Below are positions 1 to 6,889 of a stretch of 21,084 bases of DNA, in pieces. The notes beneath the pieces were generated by a model. It was given only the letters and a program-made list of their open reading frames with translations, was not told the DNA's origin and did no database searches. The position numbers and the translations under genes were made by a program. Each line of letters begins with the position of its first letter. Within the stretch, counting starts at the first letter, position 1. Source of the DNA: CAZPLZ01 sp964587525 (lineage in GTDB: Bacteria; Oederibacteriota; CAKKQC01); NCBI GenBank assembly GCA_964587525.1, contig CAZPLZ010000037.1, positions 1 through 21,084 of the forward strand, given 5' to 3'.

Positions 1-491
1 TGGTCTTCACGGACAATGGGCGCTGGCTGCTGGTGCCGAGCCCGCAGGAGGATGTCCTCCTGGTCCTCAACGCGCGCACCAACGAGCTCATCACACGGCT
101 TCAGGTCGGCGCAGCCCCGGTGGCGATCGCGCTGTCCAAGCGAGGAGGGCGTGCGTACGTAGCTGGCTATCACGATGCCTCTGTGACGGAAATCTCTGTT
201 GATGAACTGAGGGTAACCTCCACGATTCCGGTAGGCAACAACCCCGCGGCAGTGGCCCTCAGCCCGGACGGGAAGGAACTGTATGTGGCGAACGCGGGGG
301 ACAACACCCTGACGGTGATTGACACTCGATCCCACCGGCAGATTGCGGTGGTACCGGTCGGGATCTCTCCTCAGGATGTGAAGGTGACCCCCAACGGGAG
401 ATCGGTGTTTGTGGCGAACGCTGGCGACACGACCGTGAGCGTTGTGGATCCTATCACTTGGAAAGTGGTAGCAACCATCCGGGGCCGCTGA
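1..491 (+). CDS. YVTN-family beta-propeller protein, 3' end only
   Basis: The frame is open from the first bases of the window (reading V-F-T-D-N-G-R-W from base 3), so this is the C-terminal part of a longer gene that begins upstream. It holds about three to four blades of the YVTN/YncE type. The recurring signature is 'AVALSPDGKELYVANAGDNT' followed by 'LTVIDT', then 'VFVANAGDTTVSVVD'. Such propellers are usually secreted or periplasmic and act as binding scaffolds; some occur in nitrite reductase-like or surface-layer proteins. No catalytic residues can be assigned, and the ligand is unknown. The last blade (about 405-488) resembles, in DNA as well as protein, the tail of the next gene. 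Family assignment is firm, the specific role is not. Confidence 0.85.
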   Translation, partial: VFTDNGRWLLVPSPQEDVLLVLNARTNELITRLQVGAAPVAIALSKRGGRAYVAGYHDASVTEISVDELRVTSTIPVGNNPAAVALSPDGKELYVANAGDNTLTVIDTRSHRQIAVVPVGISPQDVKVTPNGRSVFVANAGDTTVSVVDPITWKVVATIRGR

Positions 492-541
492 GCTCGCGTT
501 CCTGTTATAATATGGGGTGGAGATGCTCAAACCTGAACGAG
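405..541 (+). repeat. Local duplication, copy A
   Basis: This segment covers the last propeller blade, the stop codon, and the start of the next transcript. It realigns with 859-987. The coding parts share 'VFV-N', a 'TW-V-AT' core and an 'R-R-stop' end. Downstream, positions 519-540 match 965-986 at 20 of 22 bases. The gaps in the coding part are in multiples of three (12 bases shorter in copy B), so the reading frame was kept. The spacer between stop codon and the matching ATG differs by four bases. Confidence 0.75.
503..511 (+). promoter_or_regulatory. Putative extended -10 promoter element
   Basis: The sequence TGTTATAAT is a perfect extended -10 (TGnTATAAT) for a housekeeping sigma factor, lying between the propeller stop and the small secreted-protein gene. 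No good -35 hexamer is visible 17 bases upstream, which is tolerated with an extended -10. Transcription would start near 517-519, leaving a leader of about 40 bases before the ATG at 559. The matching region upstream of the sigma gene (copy B of the duplication) lacks this element. Confidence 0.5.
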
Positions 542-558
542 GGAGAAGGGGGATCCTC

Positions 559-933
559 ATGAAAATTTCCATCCACGGATCATTGATCGGATTGGCCATG
601 TTCAGCGTGTTGCTGGCGGGAGCCGCAGCGGCCGCCAAGCCAGAGAGAGGCCAGGGCGCCGGCAGAGATCGCAAGCTGCCGCAAGCCCACACCACGCCAT
701 CAGGGGTCACGACAGCGCAACCGGGCGGGGGGAACCCGTACGCCAAGTCGGATCGGGCGGCGACGCCGGCCAGCCGTGCGGCGCAGGGAGCTCCTGCGCT
801 CGCGCCAGCACCTGGGACCACCACTACTCCAGTAGCCCGCCCGCGCTACACCTACACCGTGTTTGTGGTGAACCCCGACGACACGGTGGATCATGCCACG
901 TGGGAAGTGGCGGCGACCCTCCGGCGCCGCTGA
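559..933 (+). CDS. Small secreted Ala/Pro-rich protein of unknown function
   Basis: A 124-residue protein beginning MKISIHGSLIGLAMFSVLLA and ending its signal peptide at about 'AGAAAAA' before KPERG. The start at 559 is preferred over in-frame ATGs at 517 and 523 because it follows a purine-rich ribosome-binding stretch (GGGAGAAGGGGG, 541-552), because it opens directly on a signal peptide, and because the putative TATAAT at 506-511 would place the earlier ATGs at the transcript end. The middle (residues 27-95) is low-complexity, rich in Ala, Pro, Gly and Thr, and likely disordered. The last 25 residues ('YTVFVVNPDDTVDHATWEV...') look like a shortened YVTN blade matching the end of the preceding gene. 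I do not recognise a family; it may be a surface or periplasmic linker protein. Confidence 0.7.
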   Translation: MKISIHGSLIGLAMFSVLLAGAAAAAKPERGQGAGRDRKLPQAHTTPSGVTTAQPGGGNPYAKSDRAATPASRAAQGAPALAPAPGTTTTPVARPRYTYTVFVVNPDDTVDHATWEVAATLRRR

Positions 934-987
934 GCCCTCGGCCAGTGTCACCGGTCGTCTGACCGGAGATGCTCAGGCCTGAACGAA
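859..987 (+). repeat. Local duplication, copy B
   Basis: Partner of 405-541. It contains the 3' end of the secreted-protein gene (stop 931-933), the spacer and the first codons of the sigma factor gene. In copy A the matching 'MLKPERGR' codons lie in frame upstream of the secreted protein. In copy B they form the annotated N-terminus of the sigma factor (MLRPERSR). Confidence 0.75.
951..966 (+). promoter_or_regulatory. Hairpin over the sigma-factor translation start
   Basis: A perfect 6 bp stem (CCGGTC / GACCGG) with a 4-base loop (GTCT) ends three bases before the ATG at 969. The only ribosome-binding-like bases (GGAG, 965-968) begin inside its right arm. There is no T-tract, so it is unlikely to be an intrinsic terminator. 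It could restrict translation of the sigma factor. That role is an inference. Confidence 0.4.
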
Positions 988-1514
988 GCCGTGCGGGATT
1001 TGAAGCCTTGCTTGAGCATCAGCTCGACTCTCTCTATCAATCGGGCTTACGGCTTACCCGCAACCCCGAAGAGGCTGAAGACCTTCTCCATGACGCCGTG
1101 TTACGAGCTCTCGCCGCCTATGACTCATATGAACCCGGGACCAATTTCAGAGCCTGGATGTTCACCATCATGATGAACACGTTCATTTCGAAATACCGGA
1201 AACGGATGCGGGAACCCGCGATTCCGCTCGAGGAGGCGCCCGAACCCCAGGCGGCGGATTCTGTGGATTCACAGGTGTTCGACAACTTGCTGAGCGACCA
1301 GGTGGCGACCGCGCTCCACGAGGTCCCTGAAGCTTTCCGGGCGGCGGTCATCCTGGTGGACCTGAACGGCCTCTCCTATCGCGATGCGGCCCAGGCGCTC
1401 AACTGCCCGTCAGGAACTGTCATGTCCCGCTTAGCTCGGGGCCGGACATTGCTGAAACAGACGCTCCGGACTTATGCCATCGAGCAGGGACTCCTGGAGA
1501 AGAATCAACCGTGA
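969..1514 (+). CDS. ECF-type RNA polymerase sigma factor
   Basis: A 181-residue sigma-70 family protein of extracytoplasmic-function type. Sigma region 2 spans about residues 14-80 ('LDSLYQSGLRLTRNPEEAED', then 'FRAWMFTIMMNTFISKYRKR'). Region 4 spans about 115-170 ('VPEAFRAAVILVDLNGLSYR', then 'GTVMSRLARGR'). It directs core polymerase to stress promoters. Its stop overlaps the GTG of the downstream anti-sigma gene by four bases (GTGA), the usual coupling of an ECF sigma with its own antagonist. The spacing of the ribosome-binding site to the ATG at 969 is poor, and the first residues lie inside a duplicated segment, so a start a few codons later is possible; region 2 would stay intact. The RND/TolC/DUF255 genes behind it are plausible regulon members. 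The inducing signal is unknown. Confidence 0.93.
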   Translation: MLRPERSRAGFEALLEHQLDSLYQSGLRLTRNPEEAEDLLHDAVLRALAAYDSYEPGTNFRAWMFTIMMNTFISKYRKRMREPAIPLEEAPEPQAADSVDSQVFDNLLSDQVATALHEVPEAFRAAVILVDLNGLSYRDAAQALNCPSGTVMSRLARGRTLLKQTLRTYAIEQGLLEKNQP

Positions 1515-2296
1515 CCTGCACCGATTTCCGCAAGCTGCTGACTCCCTGGGTGGATGGCGAGTTGTCTCCCCGGGAGTTGACAGAAATTGAAGTGCACCTT
1601 TCCGCGTGCGCGGAATGCCGGCAGACAGCAGTCCAGGAGAAGGGATTTGTGGAGTGGCTCCGTCGGAGCGTCCCCCGCGAAACTGTGCCGCCCGCGCTGC
1701 GCGCGCGCCTCCTGGCGCAGGCGCGCGGAGAGGACGAAGTCGTGTCCACACCTTACGCCCCTCGTGCGTTCCGTTTTCGTCCGTCTCTGACGTGGGTGAC
1801 AGCCAGCGCCGCAGTTCTGGCCTGTGGGTTCGCGCTCTGGGCCGTCAGCTTGCAGCGTCTTAACCGCGTGGAATGGTGCCAGGCCTTTATCGATGATCAT
1901 CAAGAAGGTCTCCTGGCGGGTGTGCGCCTGCAGCAATCCACCGGCTCACCGCAAGAACTCGCCGCCTGGTTTTCCCAAAAGCTTAAAACACCCATGACCG
2001 TTCCAAACGTTCCCGAGACCCGCCTTCTGGGCGGCCGGCAGTGCGTGTTAAAGGGGCACCGGGTGGGGCTGGCCCTCTACAAGGTGGGAGACCAGCGTGT
2101 CAGTCTTTTTCTGACCTCTAAGCAAGAACTGCGGCCGCCAGGATGGACGCTGGCTGCAGGACGATATCACACCGCGACCGAAGAAGGCTTCTCACTTGCT
2201 GCCTGGGAAGGCTCAGGCCTCCTTAATATCCTTGTCGCTCATCTCCCAGTGGAACAATTGCTTGAGATAGCAGACCGCTTCCGCCTTACATCGTAA
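1511..2296 (+). CDS. Transmembrane anti-sigma factor with zinc-finger domain
   Basis: A 261-residue protein starting with GTG that overlaps the sigma gene. The N-terminal cytoplasmic anti-sigma domain carries the zinc-binding HX3CX2C motif (His29, Cys33, Cys36 in 'VHLSACAECR'). A single membrane helix spans about residues 93-114 ('VTASAAVLACGFALWAVSL'). The remaining ~145 residues are periplasmic and resemble sensor domains of other zf-HC2 anti-sigma proteins ('GLLAGVRLQQSTGSPQELAA', later 'LLGGRQCVLKGHRVGLALY'). It should hold the ECF sigma factor at the membrane until an envelope or redox signal is sensed. Whether release follows proteolysis or zinc loss cannot be read from sequence. Together with the sigma gene it forms a classic regulatory pair leading the downstream efflux genes. 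Confidence 0.9.
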   Translation: MTCTDFRKLLTPWVDGELSPRELTEIEVHLSACAECRQTAVQEKGFVEWLRRSVPRETVPPALRARLLAQARGEDEVVSTPYAPRAFRFRPSLTWVTASAAVLACGFALWAVSLQRLNRVEWCQAFIDDHQEGLLAGVRLQQSTGSPQELAAWFSQKLKTPMTVPNVPETRLLGGRQCVLKGHRVGLALYKVGDQRVSLFLTSKQELRPPGWTLAAGRYHTATEEGFSLAAWEGSGLLNILVAHLPVEQLLEIADRFRLTS

Positions 2297-2304
2297 CTCG
2301 TTAA

Positions 2305-5300
2305 GTGAGATTAGCCCGCTTCGCCCTTCGGAATCCCCACTGGGCTCTTGTGTGCGCGCTGGGCGTTCTCATCGTGGGGTACCTGAGCATCTTCACCACG
2401 CCCCTGAATTTCCAGTTGCCCAAGGACATCCTCCCGCTCTTCCGCGTGCCCGCGGTCCAGGTGCTCACCCTGTATCCCGGCATGCCCGCTGAGGTCATGG
2501 AGCGGGACATCACCACGCGCATGCAGCGCTGGACCGGCCAATCCGTGGGGATCGAGCACCAGGAAGCGCGGTCCATGATCGGTGTGTCCATCGTCCGCGA
2601 TTTCTTCCGCGAGGACATCGACTTCAACAGCGCGCTCTCGCAGGTCACCTCACTCGCCATGTCCGATCTGTACTACCTGCCACCAGGCACGGTACCGCCC
2701 ATGGTGATGCCGTTCGACCCGACCGCCAGCATCCCGCTGGTGCTGCTCACGGTCTCGCATCCCACGTTCAATGAAAAGGAGTTGTACGACGTGGCATACT
2801 ACTCGCTGCGCAACATGCTGCAGGGAATCTCAGGTGTCGTGGCCCCTGCCGTGTTCGGCGGCACGCTGCGACGCATCTTCGCCTATGTGGATCCCGAGAA
2901 GCTCGTGGCGCGCAATCTGTCCCCCATGGACGTCGTGCGCGCACTCTCCGAGGCCAATGTCCTGATCCCCACGGGCAACGCCAAACTGGGCGATAAGGAC
3001 GTGCAGATTGTGACCAACGCTCAGGTCGAGAGTGTCGAGGAAATGAACGAATTCATGATCCGGGCCCAGCAGGGCGTTCCGGTGGCGATCAAGGACGTGG
3101 CCGTGGTGAAAGACACCAACGAGATCCAAACCAACGTGGTACGGGTGGACGGAAAGCGGCAGGTCTACGTGCCGATTTACCGGCAGCCCGGAGCCAATAC
3201 GATCGAGGTCGTCAAGGGCATCAAGAGGGAGCTGAGCAAGGTGCTGGACCGGTTGCCGAAGGGTATCGCGTTCAAACTTGTGGCCGACCAATCCATCTTT
3301 GTGCGGCAGGCCATCAACAGTCTCTCACTGGAAGTCGTGATGGGCAGCGTGCTGGCAGGCGTCATGGTGTTCATCTTCCTCGGCAACTTCAAGGCGACCT
3401 TTGCGGCCCTGCTGGCCATCCCGCTGTCCATCTTCGCGTGCGCGATCGGCTTGCGGGTGACCGGCGAAACCTTGAACACGATGACGCTGGGCGGCATCGC
3501 GCTGTCGGTGGGCATTCTGATCGACACCTCCATCGTGGTACTGGAAAACATTTCGAGGCGTCTGGCCCTTCGACGCGAGGGTGAAAACGCAGCACTGGAA
3601 GGAGCCGAAGAGGTGGCGGCGCCCGTGCTGGCCGCCACCACCACGATCGCGATCGTGTTTTTGCCGGTCGTGTTCCTGTCCGGGATCGGCAAGTTCCTGT
3701 TCACCCCGCTGGCCAAGAGTGTGGTCTTCGCGATCGTCGCGGCCTACTTTGTTTCGATGACCCTGGTGCCGCTGTACTGCGACCGGTTCCTCTCGGGGAC
3801 CAAGATGCAGCACGGGGATCCCCGATGGTACACTCGCCTGCTGCGCCTCTATGACGGATTGCTGGACACGGTGCTGCGCAGGCGCGTGCTGGTGGTGCTG
3901 GCGGCGGTGGCCCTGTTTGTGCTCTCCCTCGGCCTTTACCCCAGGCTGGGCAAGGAACTCTTCCCGCGGGCCGATGTCGGACACATCTCCATGATCGCCC
4001 GCATGTCCACCGGGCTGCGGATCGAGCTCACCGAAGACGTGATCGCCGACATCGAGAAGGCCATCCGCAACCTCATCGAACCCAAGGCGCTGGGAACCAT
4101 CATCTCCAATATCGGCGTCCTGTATGACTGGCCCGCGGCCTACACCCCCAACTCGGGTCCCTCGGATGCCTTCATCGAAATTGAGCTGACTGACGAGCGC
4201 TCGGCCACTGCCGAGGAATACGCCGCCAAGCTCCGCGAACGGCTTTCCACCGCGTTCCCGCGGGTGGAGTTCGCGTTCGCCACCGGCGGGTTATTGACGG
4301 CGGCGCTCAACATGGGGCAACCTGCACCCATTAATATTCAGGTCAAGGGCAAGGGAAACGAATTCAAGATCATGGGCGGCCTCGCGCACCAGGTCAAAGA
4401 GCTCGCCTCGACCGTCGAGGGGGCCGTGGACGTGCGAATTCAGGAGCGGCTGGATTACCCTCAGATCAAGCTCACGATCAAGCGCAAAAAGGCCGCCCGC
4501 CTGGGGCTTACCACCAAGGAAATCGTGCAGAACATCGTCACGAGCTTCAACTCGAGCGTGAACTTCTTTAAAAATTTCTGGATTGCGCCAAATGGCAATC
4601 ATTACTTCCTGGGCGCCCAGTACCCCGAAGACTTGATCAAGGACCTGGACACGTTGCGCAACATCCCGATCACCGGCCGGAACCTCCCGCACGTCGTGCG
4701 GCTTCATGAGATCGCCGACATTAGTGAAGCCACCGCTCCATCGGAAGTCCGGCACGTGAACATCCGCCGCACCATGAGTGTGTTTGCGAATACGTATCAA
4801 CGTGACGTCGGTTCGGTGGCGGCCGACATCGAGGAAAAAATCAAGACGATCGACGTTCCCCCGGGGTACGAAATCCTGATCAGCGGCGAGACTGCGGCGA
4901 TGCGCGAGTCATTCGAAAAACTGGGGTGGGGGCTGTTGTTCTCGGTCGTGCTGGTGTACCTGGTCCTGGCCGGCCAGTTCCGGTCGTTCACCGACCCCCT
5001 CCTGATCCTGGTGTCTGTTCCCATGGGGCTCTCCGGGGTTCTGGTCGCCCTCTTCGTGACCGGATCATCGGTCAACGTGCAATCCTTTATCGGCGTCACG
5101 TTCGTGGTGGGCGTCGCGGTCGCCAACGGAATTTTAATGATCGAGTTTGCCAACAAGGGATTGGCACGAGGATTGGAGCCGGAGCAAGCCATCCGTGAGG
5201 CAGCCCGCATACGCCTGCGCCCGATCCTGATGACCGCCCTGGCCGGATCGCTCGGGGTGCTGCCCATGGCCATCGGCATCGGCCACGGCGCCGAAGTCAA

Positions 5301-5415
5301 CACCCCGCTCGGGCGAGCGGTGGTGGGAGGGCTCCTCTCCGCCACGTTGCTCACGATTTTCGTCCTCCCCGCGCTCTTCACCATGGCCAAGCGCACCCGG
5401 CCCCCCGAGAACTAG
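2305..5415 (+). CDS. RND-superfamily inner-membrane efflux transporter
   Basis: A 1036-residue protein starting with GTG eight bases after the anti-sigma stop; there is no clear Shine-Dalgarno, so translational coupling is likely. Length and layout match AcrB/CusA-type pumps: first helix near residues 10-30, large periplasmic loops, and TM clusters at about 340-490 and 860-1030 with an internal repeat. In TM4 the sequence 'GILIDTSIVVLEN' aligns with the AcrB proton relay: Asp407 is kept, Asp408 is Thr, and Glu414 is kept. In TM10 'VVGVAVANGILMIEF' has Ala at 940 where AcrB has the relay Lys. It also does not follow the CusA heavy-metal pattern, so coupling ion and substrate are uncertain. A TolC-like gene follows after four bases, but no membrane-fusion (HlyD/AcrA) gene lies nearby. 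The superfamily is certain; the substrate is unknown. Confidence 0.93.
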   Translation: MRLARFALRNPHWALVCALGVLIVGYLSIFTTPLNFQLPKDILPLFRVPAVQVLTLYPGMPAEVMERDITTRMQRWTGQSVGIEHQEARSMIGVSIVRDFFREDIDFNSALSQVTSLAMSDLYYLPPGTVPPMVMPFDPTASIPLVLLTVSHPTFNEKELYDVAYYSLRNMLQGISGVVAPAVFGGTLRRIFAYVDPEKLVARNLSPMDVVRALSEANVLIPTGNAKLGDKDVQIVTNAQVESVEEMNEFMIRAQQGVPVAIKDVAVVKDTNEIQTNVVRVDGKRQVYVPIYRQPGANTIEVVKGIKRELSKVLDRLPKGIAFKLVADQSIFVRQAINSLSLEVVMGSVLAGVMVFIFLGNFKATFAALLAIPLSIFACAIGLRVTGETLNTMTLGGIALSVGILIDTSIVVLENISRRLALRREGENAALEGAEEVAAPVLAATTTIAIVFLPVVFLSGIGKFLFTPLAKSVVFAIVAAYFVSMTLVPLYCDRFLSGTKMQHGDPRWYTRLLRLYDGLLDTVLRRRVLVVLAAVALFVLSLGLYPRLGKELFPRADVGHISMIARMSTGLRIELTEDVIADIEKAIRNLIEPKALGTIISNIGVLYDWPAAYTPNSGPSDAFIEIELTDERSATAEEYAAKLRERLSTAFPRVEFAFATGGLLTAALNMGQPAPINIQVKGKGNEFKIMGGLAHQVKELASTVEGAVDVRIQERLDYPQIKLTIKRKKAARLGLTTKEIVQNIVTSFNSSVNFFKNFWIAPNGNHYFLGAQYPEDLIKDLDTLRNIPITGRNLPHVVRLHEIADISEATAPSEVRHVNIRRTMSVFANTYQRDVGSVAADIEEKIKTIDVPPGYEILISGETAAMRESFEKLGWGLLFSVVLVYLVLAGQFRSFTDPLLILVSVPMGLSGVLVALFVTGSSVNVQSFIGVTFVVGVAVANGILMIEFANKGLARGLEPEQAIREAARIRLRPILMTALAGSLGVLPMAIGIGHGAEVNTPLGRAVVGGLLSATLLTIFVLPALFTMAKRTRPPEN

Positions 5416-5419
5416 CAGG

Positions 5420-5623
5420 ATGCGGAAAAAGTACGGCAGGACGGGTCGGAGGGGGGTGAGCGGTCGCTGGCCGACCGGTGCGGAGTCGCGGTGCGTTCAG
5501 GTCGCGTCCGGACGCGACTGGATGCTGAACGCGCCAGCGACGGAGCAGCGCGCAGCGCAGGTCGGCCCCGCGACCGCGAAGCCCCTCCGACCCGTCCAAG
5601 CTTTGGGAGGACTTTTTCCGCAT
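5420..5623. repeat. Large inverted-repeat element at the tolC start (MITE/REP-like)
   Basis: An imperfect ~204 bp palindrome. Outer arms: ATGCGGAAAAAGT (5420-5432) against ACTTTTTCCGCAT (5611-5623). Next arms: GACGGGTCGGAGGGG (5440-5454) against its complement at 5582-5596. Inner arms: GCGGTCGC (5460-5467) against GCGACCGC (5570-5577), and GCGTTCAG (5493-5500) against CTGAACGC (5525-5532). At the core is a perfect 18 bp palindrome, GTCGCGTCCGGACGCGAC (5501-5518). CTAG occurs just outside both ends (5412-5415 and 5624-5627), a possible target-site duplication. No transposase is encoded, so if mobile it would be non-autonomous. Because it is nearly symmetric, both strands read an ORF beginning M-R-K-K. 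Confidence 0.8.
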
Positions 5624-6889
5624 CTAGCCCTGCTGCTGATCTCCGGTCTGGCCTTTGCCCAGGATCAGGGGCCGGCACGGAAGCTGACCTGGGAGGAGGC
5701 TGTCCAGATGGCTGCCCGGCATTCCGAGATCGAGGCAGCCCGGGCCGCGCTGGCGGCTTCACGGAAGAGCGACGAGATTGCGCGCGCGCGTCTGTTTCCC
5801 ACGCTCAACCTGGCCGCCCTCAAAAGCATCGGCCTGCCGGCGTCGAGCGGGGCCACCAGAATACCGGGAGTCGTGAACTCTGCCTTTACCAAAACCCCGG
5901 CCGCAGGGGCGGACGCCGCATGGACGATCTGGGACTTCGGCCGGACCTTAAACGCGATTCAGGAAGCCCGGGCGAGTCAGCAGGCCGCCCAAGCCCGGGT
6001 GCACATGGCGGAGGAAAGAGTCTTCCTGCGCCTGCTGTCCGCATTCTCACGCGCGAGACTGTATGCCGAGCTGGAAAAAATTACCGCCTCTCGCCTGAAG
6101 GACGTCTCCGTCATCAAGAAAGAAGTCACACACTATGTGAGTGTCGGGTTGCGGTCGCCCGTGGACCAACACCTCATGGAAGCCCTACACTTAAAGGTGA
6201 AAGGCCAACTGGTGGAACTGAAGGGCTTGGCGCAAGCCGCCGACGCTGACCTCAAGGAGGCCGTCAGCCTTCAGGCGGACGAGCCCCTCGCCGTCATCTT
6301 CGAGCCTCACCAGCACAGCCTCTTGAATAATGTAGAGTTTGTGGGGCTAGCTGGAAGCATGCCGGAAGTGCGTGAAGCGCAGGCCGAGGTCGAGCGCGCT
6401 GCCGCCGCGCGGCGCGGCGCGCAGGCTGACCGCTGGCCGCGCCTGGTCGGTGTCGGAAGTGTAGCCTGGGCCGATGGCCACCGGCTGGGCGAAGATGACG
6501 ATTTCTCCGCCGGACTCGGGCTGCGCCTGCCGCTCTTCGAGGGACTCCGCACCGCAGCCCGGATCAAACAGGCCAGACACGAGGAGGAGGCCGCCAAGGC
6601 GCAGTTGGACTCCACACTCGAGCTCACCCGCGCGCAGCTTCAGCGCCTCCATGCGCTCACCACGGCGGCCGCCGAGCAGCGCCAACTCGCGGAGCAGGAG
6701 GAGCGCGCAGCCAAGAAGGCCTACCGGCTAGGACGGAAGCGCTACCTGACTCGCAGGGCGGACCTGCCGGAGTTCCGGGAGGCCGAAGCCGGCTACCACC
6801 GGGCAGCCGAACGCCACATCCGTGCCGATGTGACCTCTTGGCAGCAGGCCCGGCTGGTCGAGCTCGTCATCAAGATGGGGACTCCGTAA
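5420..6889 (+). CDS. TolC-family outer-membrane efflux protein with repeat-derived N-terminus
   Basis: A 489-residue frame begins four bases after the RND stop. Residues 1-68 are encoded by the inverted-repeat element and look non-native (Arg/Gly-rich, no signal features). The recognisable protein begins with the hydrophobic core 'LALLLISGLAFA' (69-80), likely cleaved before QDQ. The mature part (~409 residues) has the two-fold OEP repeat: 'LTWEEAVQMAARHSEIEAAR', long coiled-coil helices, 'AAWTIWDFGRTLNAIQEARA' in the first half and 'GLRLPLFEGLRTAARIKQAR' in the second. It should form the trimeric outer-membrane channel for the pump. Both in-frame ATGs upstream of the hydrophobic core (5420 and 5522) lie inside the repeat; a TTG at residue 62 is an alternative start. 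The insertion probably replaced the original start, so secretion efficiency, and even expression, is uncertain. Confidence 0.82.
   Translation: MRKKYGRTGRRGVSGRWPTGAESRCVQVASGRDWMLNAPATEQRAAQVGPATAKPLRPVQALGGLFPHLALLLISGLAFAQDQGPARKLTWEEAVQMAARHSEIEAARAALAASRKSDEIARARLFPTLNLAALKSIGLPASSGATRIPGVVNSAFTKTPAAGADAAWTIWDFGRTLNAIQEARASQQAAQARVHMAEERVFLRLLSAFSRARLYAELEKITASRLKDVSVIKKEVTHYVSVGLRSPVDQHLMEALHLKVKGQLVELKGLAQAADADLKEAVSLQADEPLAVIFEPHQHSLLNNVEFVGLAGSMPEVREAQAEVERAAAARRGAQADRWPRLVGVGSVAWADGHRLGEDDDFSAGLGLRLPLFEGLRTAARIKQARHEEEAAKAQLDSTLELTRAQLQRLHALTTAAAEQRQLAEQEERAAKKAYRLGRKRYLTRRADLPEFREAEAGYHRAAERHIRADVTSWQQARLVELVIKMGTP

Noticed and set aside
517..558. Earlier in-frame ATGs (517, 523) for the small secreted protein
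   Set aside because: They would add a non-signal leader, lie at the predicted transcript start, and belong to the duplicated segment; the ATG at 559 has a ribosome-binding site and begins the signal peptide.
951..966. Intrinsic terminator before the sigma gene
   Set aside because: The hairpin has no following T-tract and sits directly at the start codon.
2830..3984. Long minus-strand frames opposite the RND gene
   Set aside because: Shadow frames of a GC-rich coding region with no family features; the plus-strand RND protein is unambiguous.
2305..5415. Calling the RND protein CusA/CzcA (metal efflux) because metal genes are nearby
   Set aside because: TM4 and TM10 residues do not follow the CusA pattern and it belongs to a different transcription unit from the metal genes.
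5378..5623. Minus-strand ORF beginning M-R-K-K
   Set aside because: It is the mirror image of the forward reading of the inverted-repeat element, not an independent gene.
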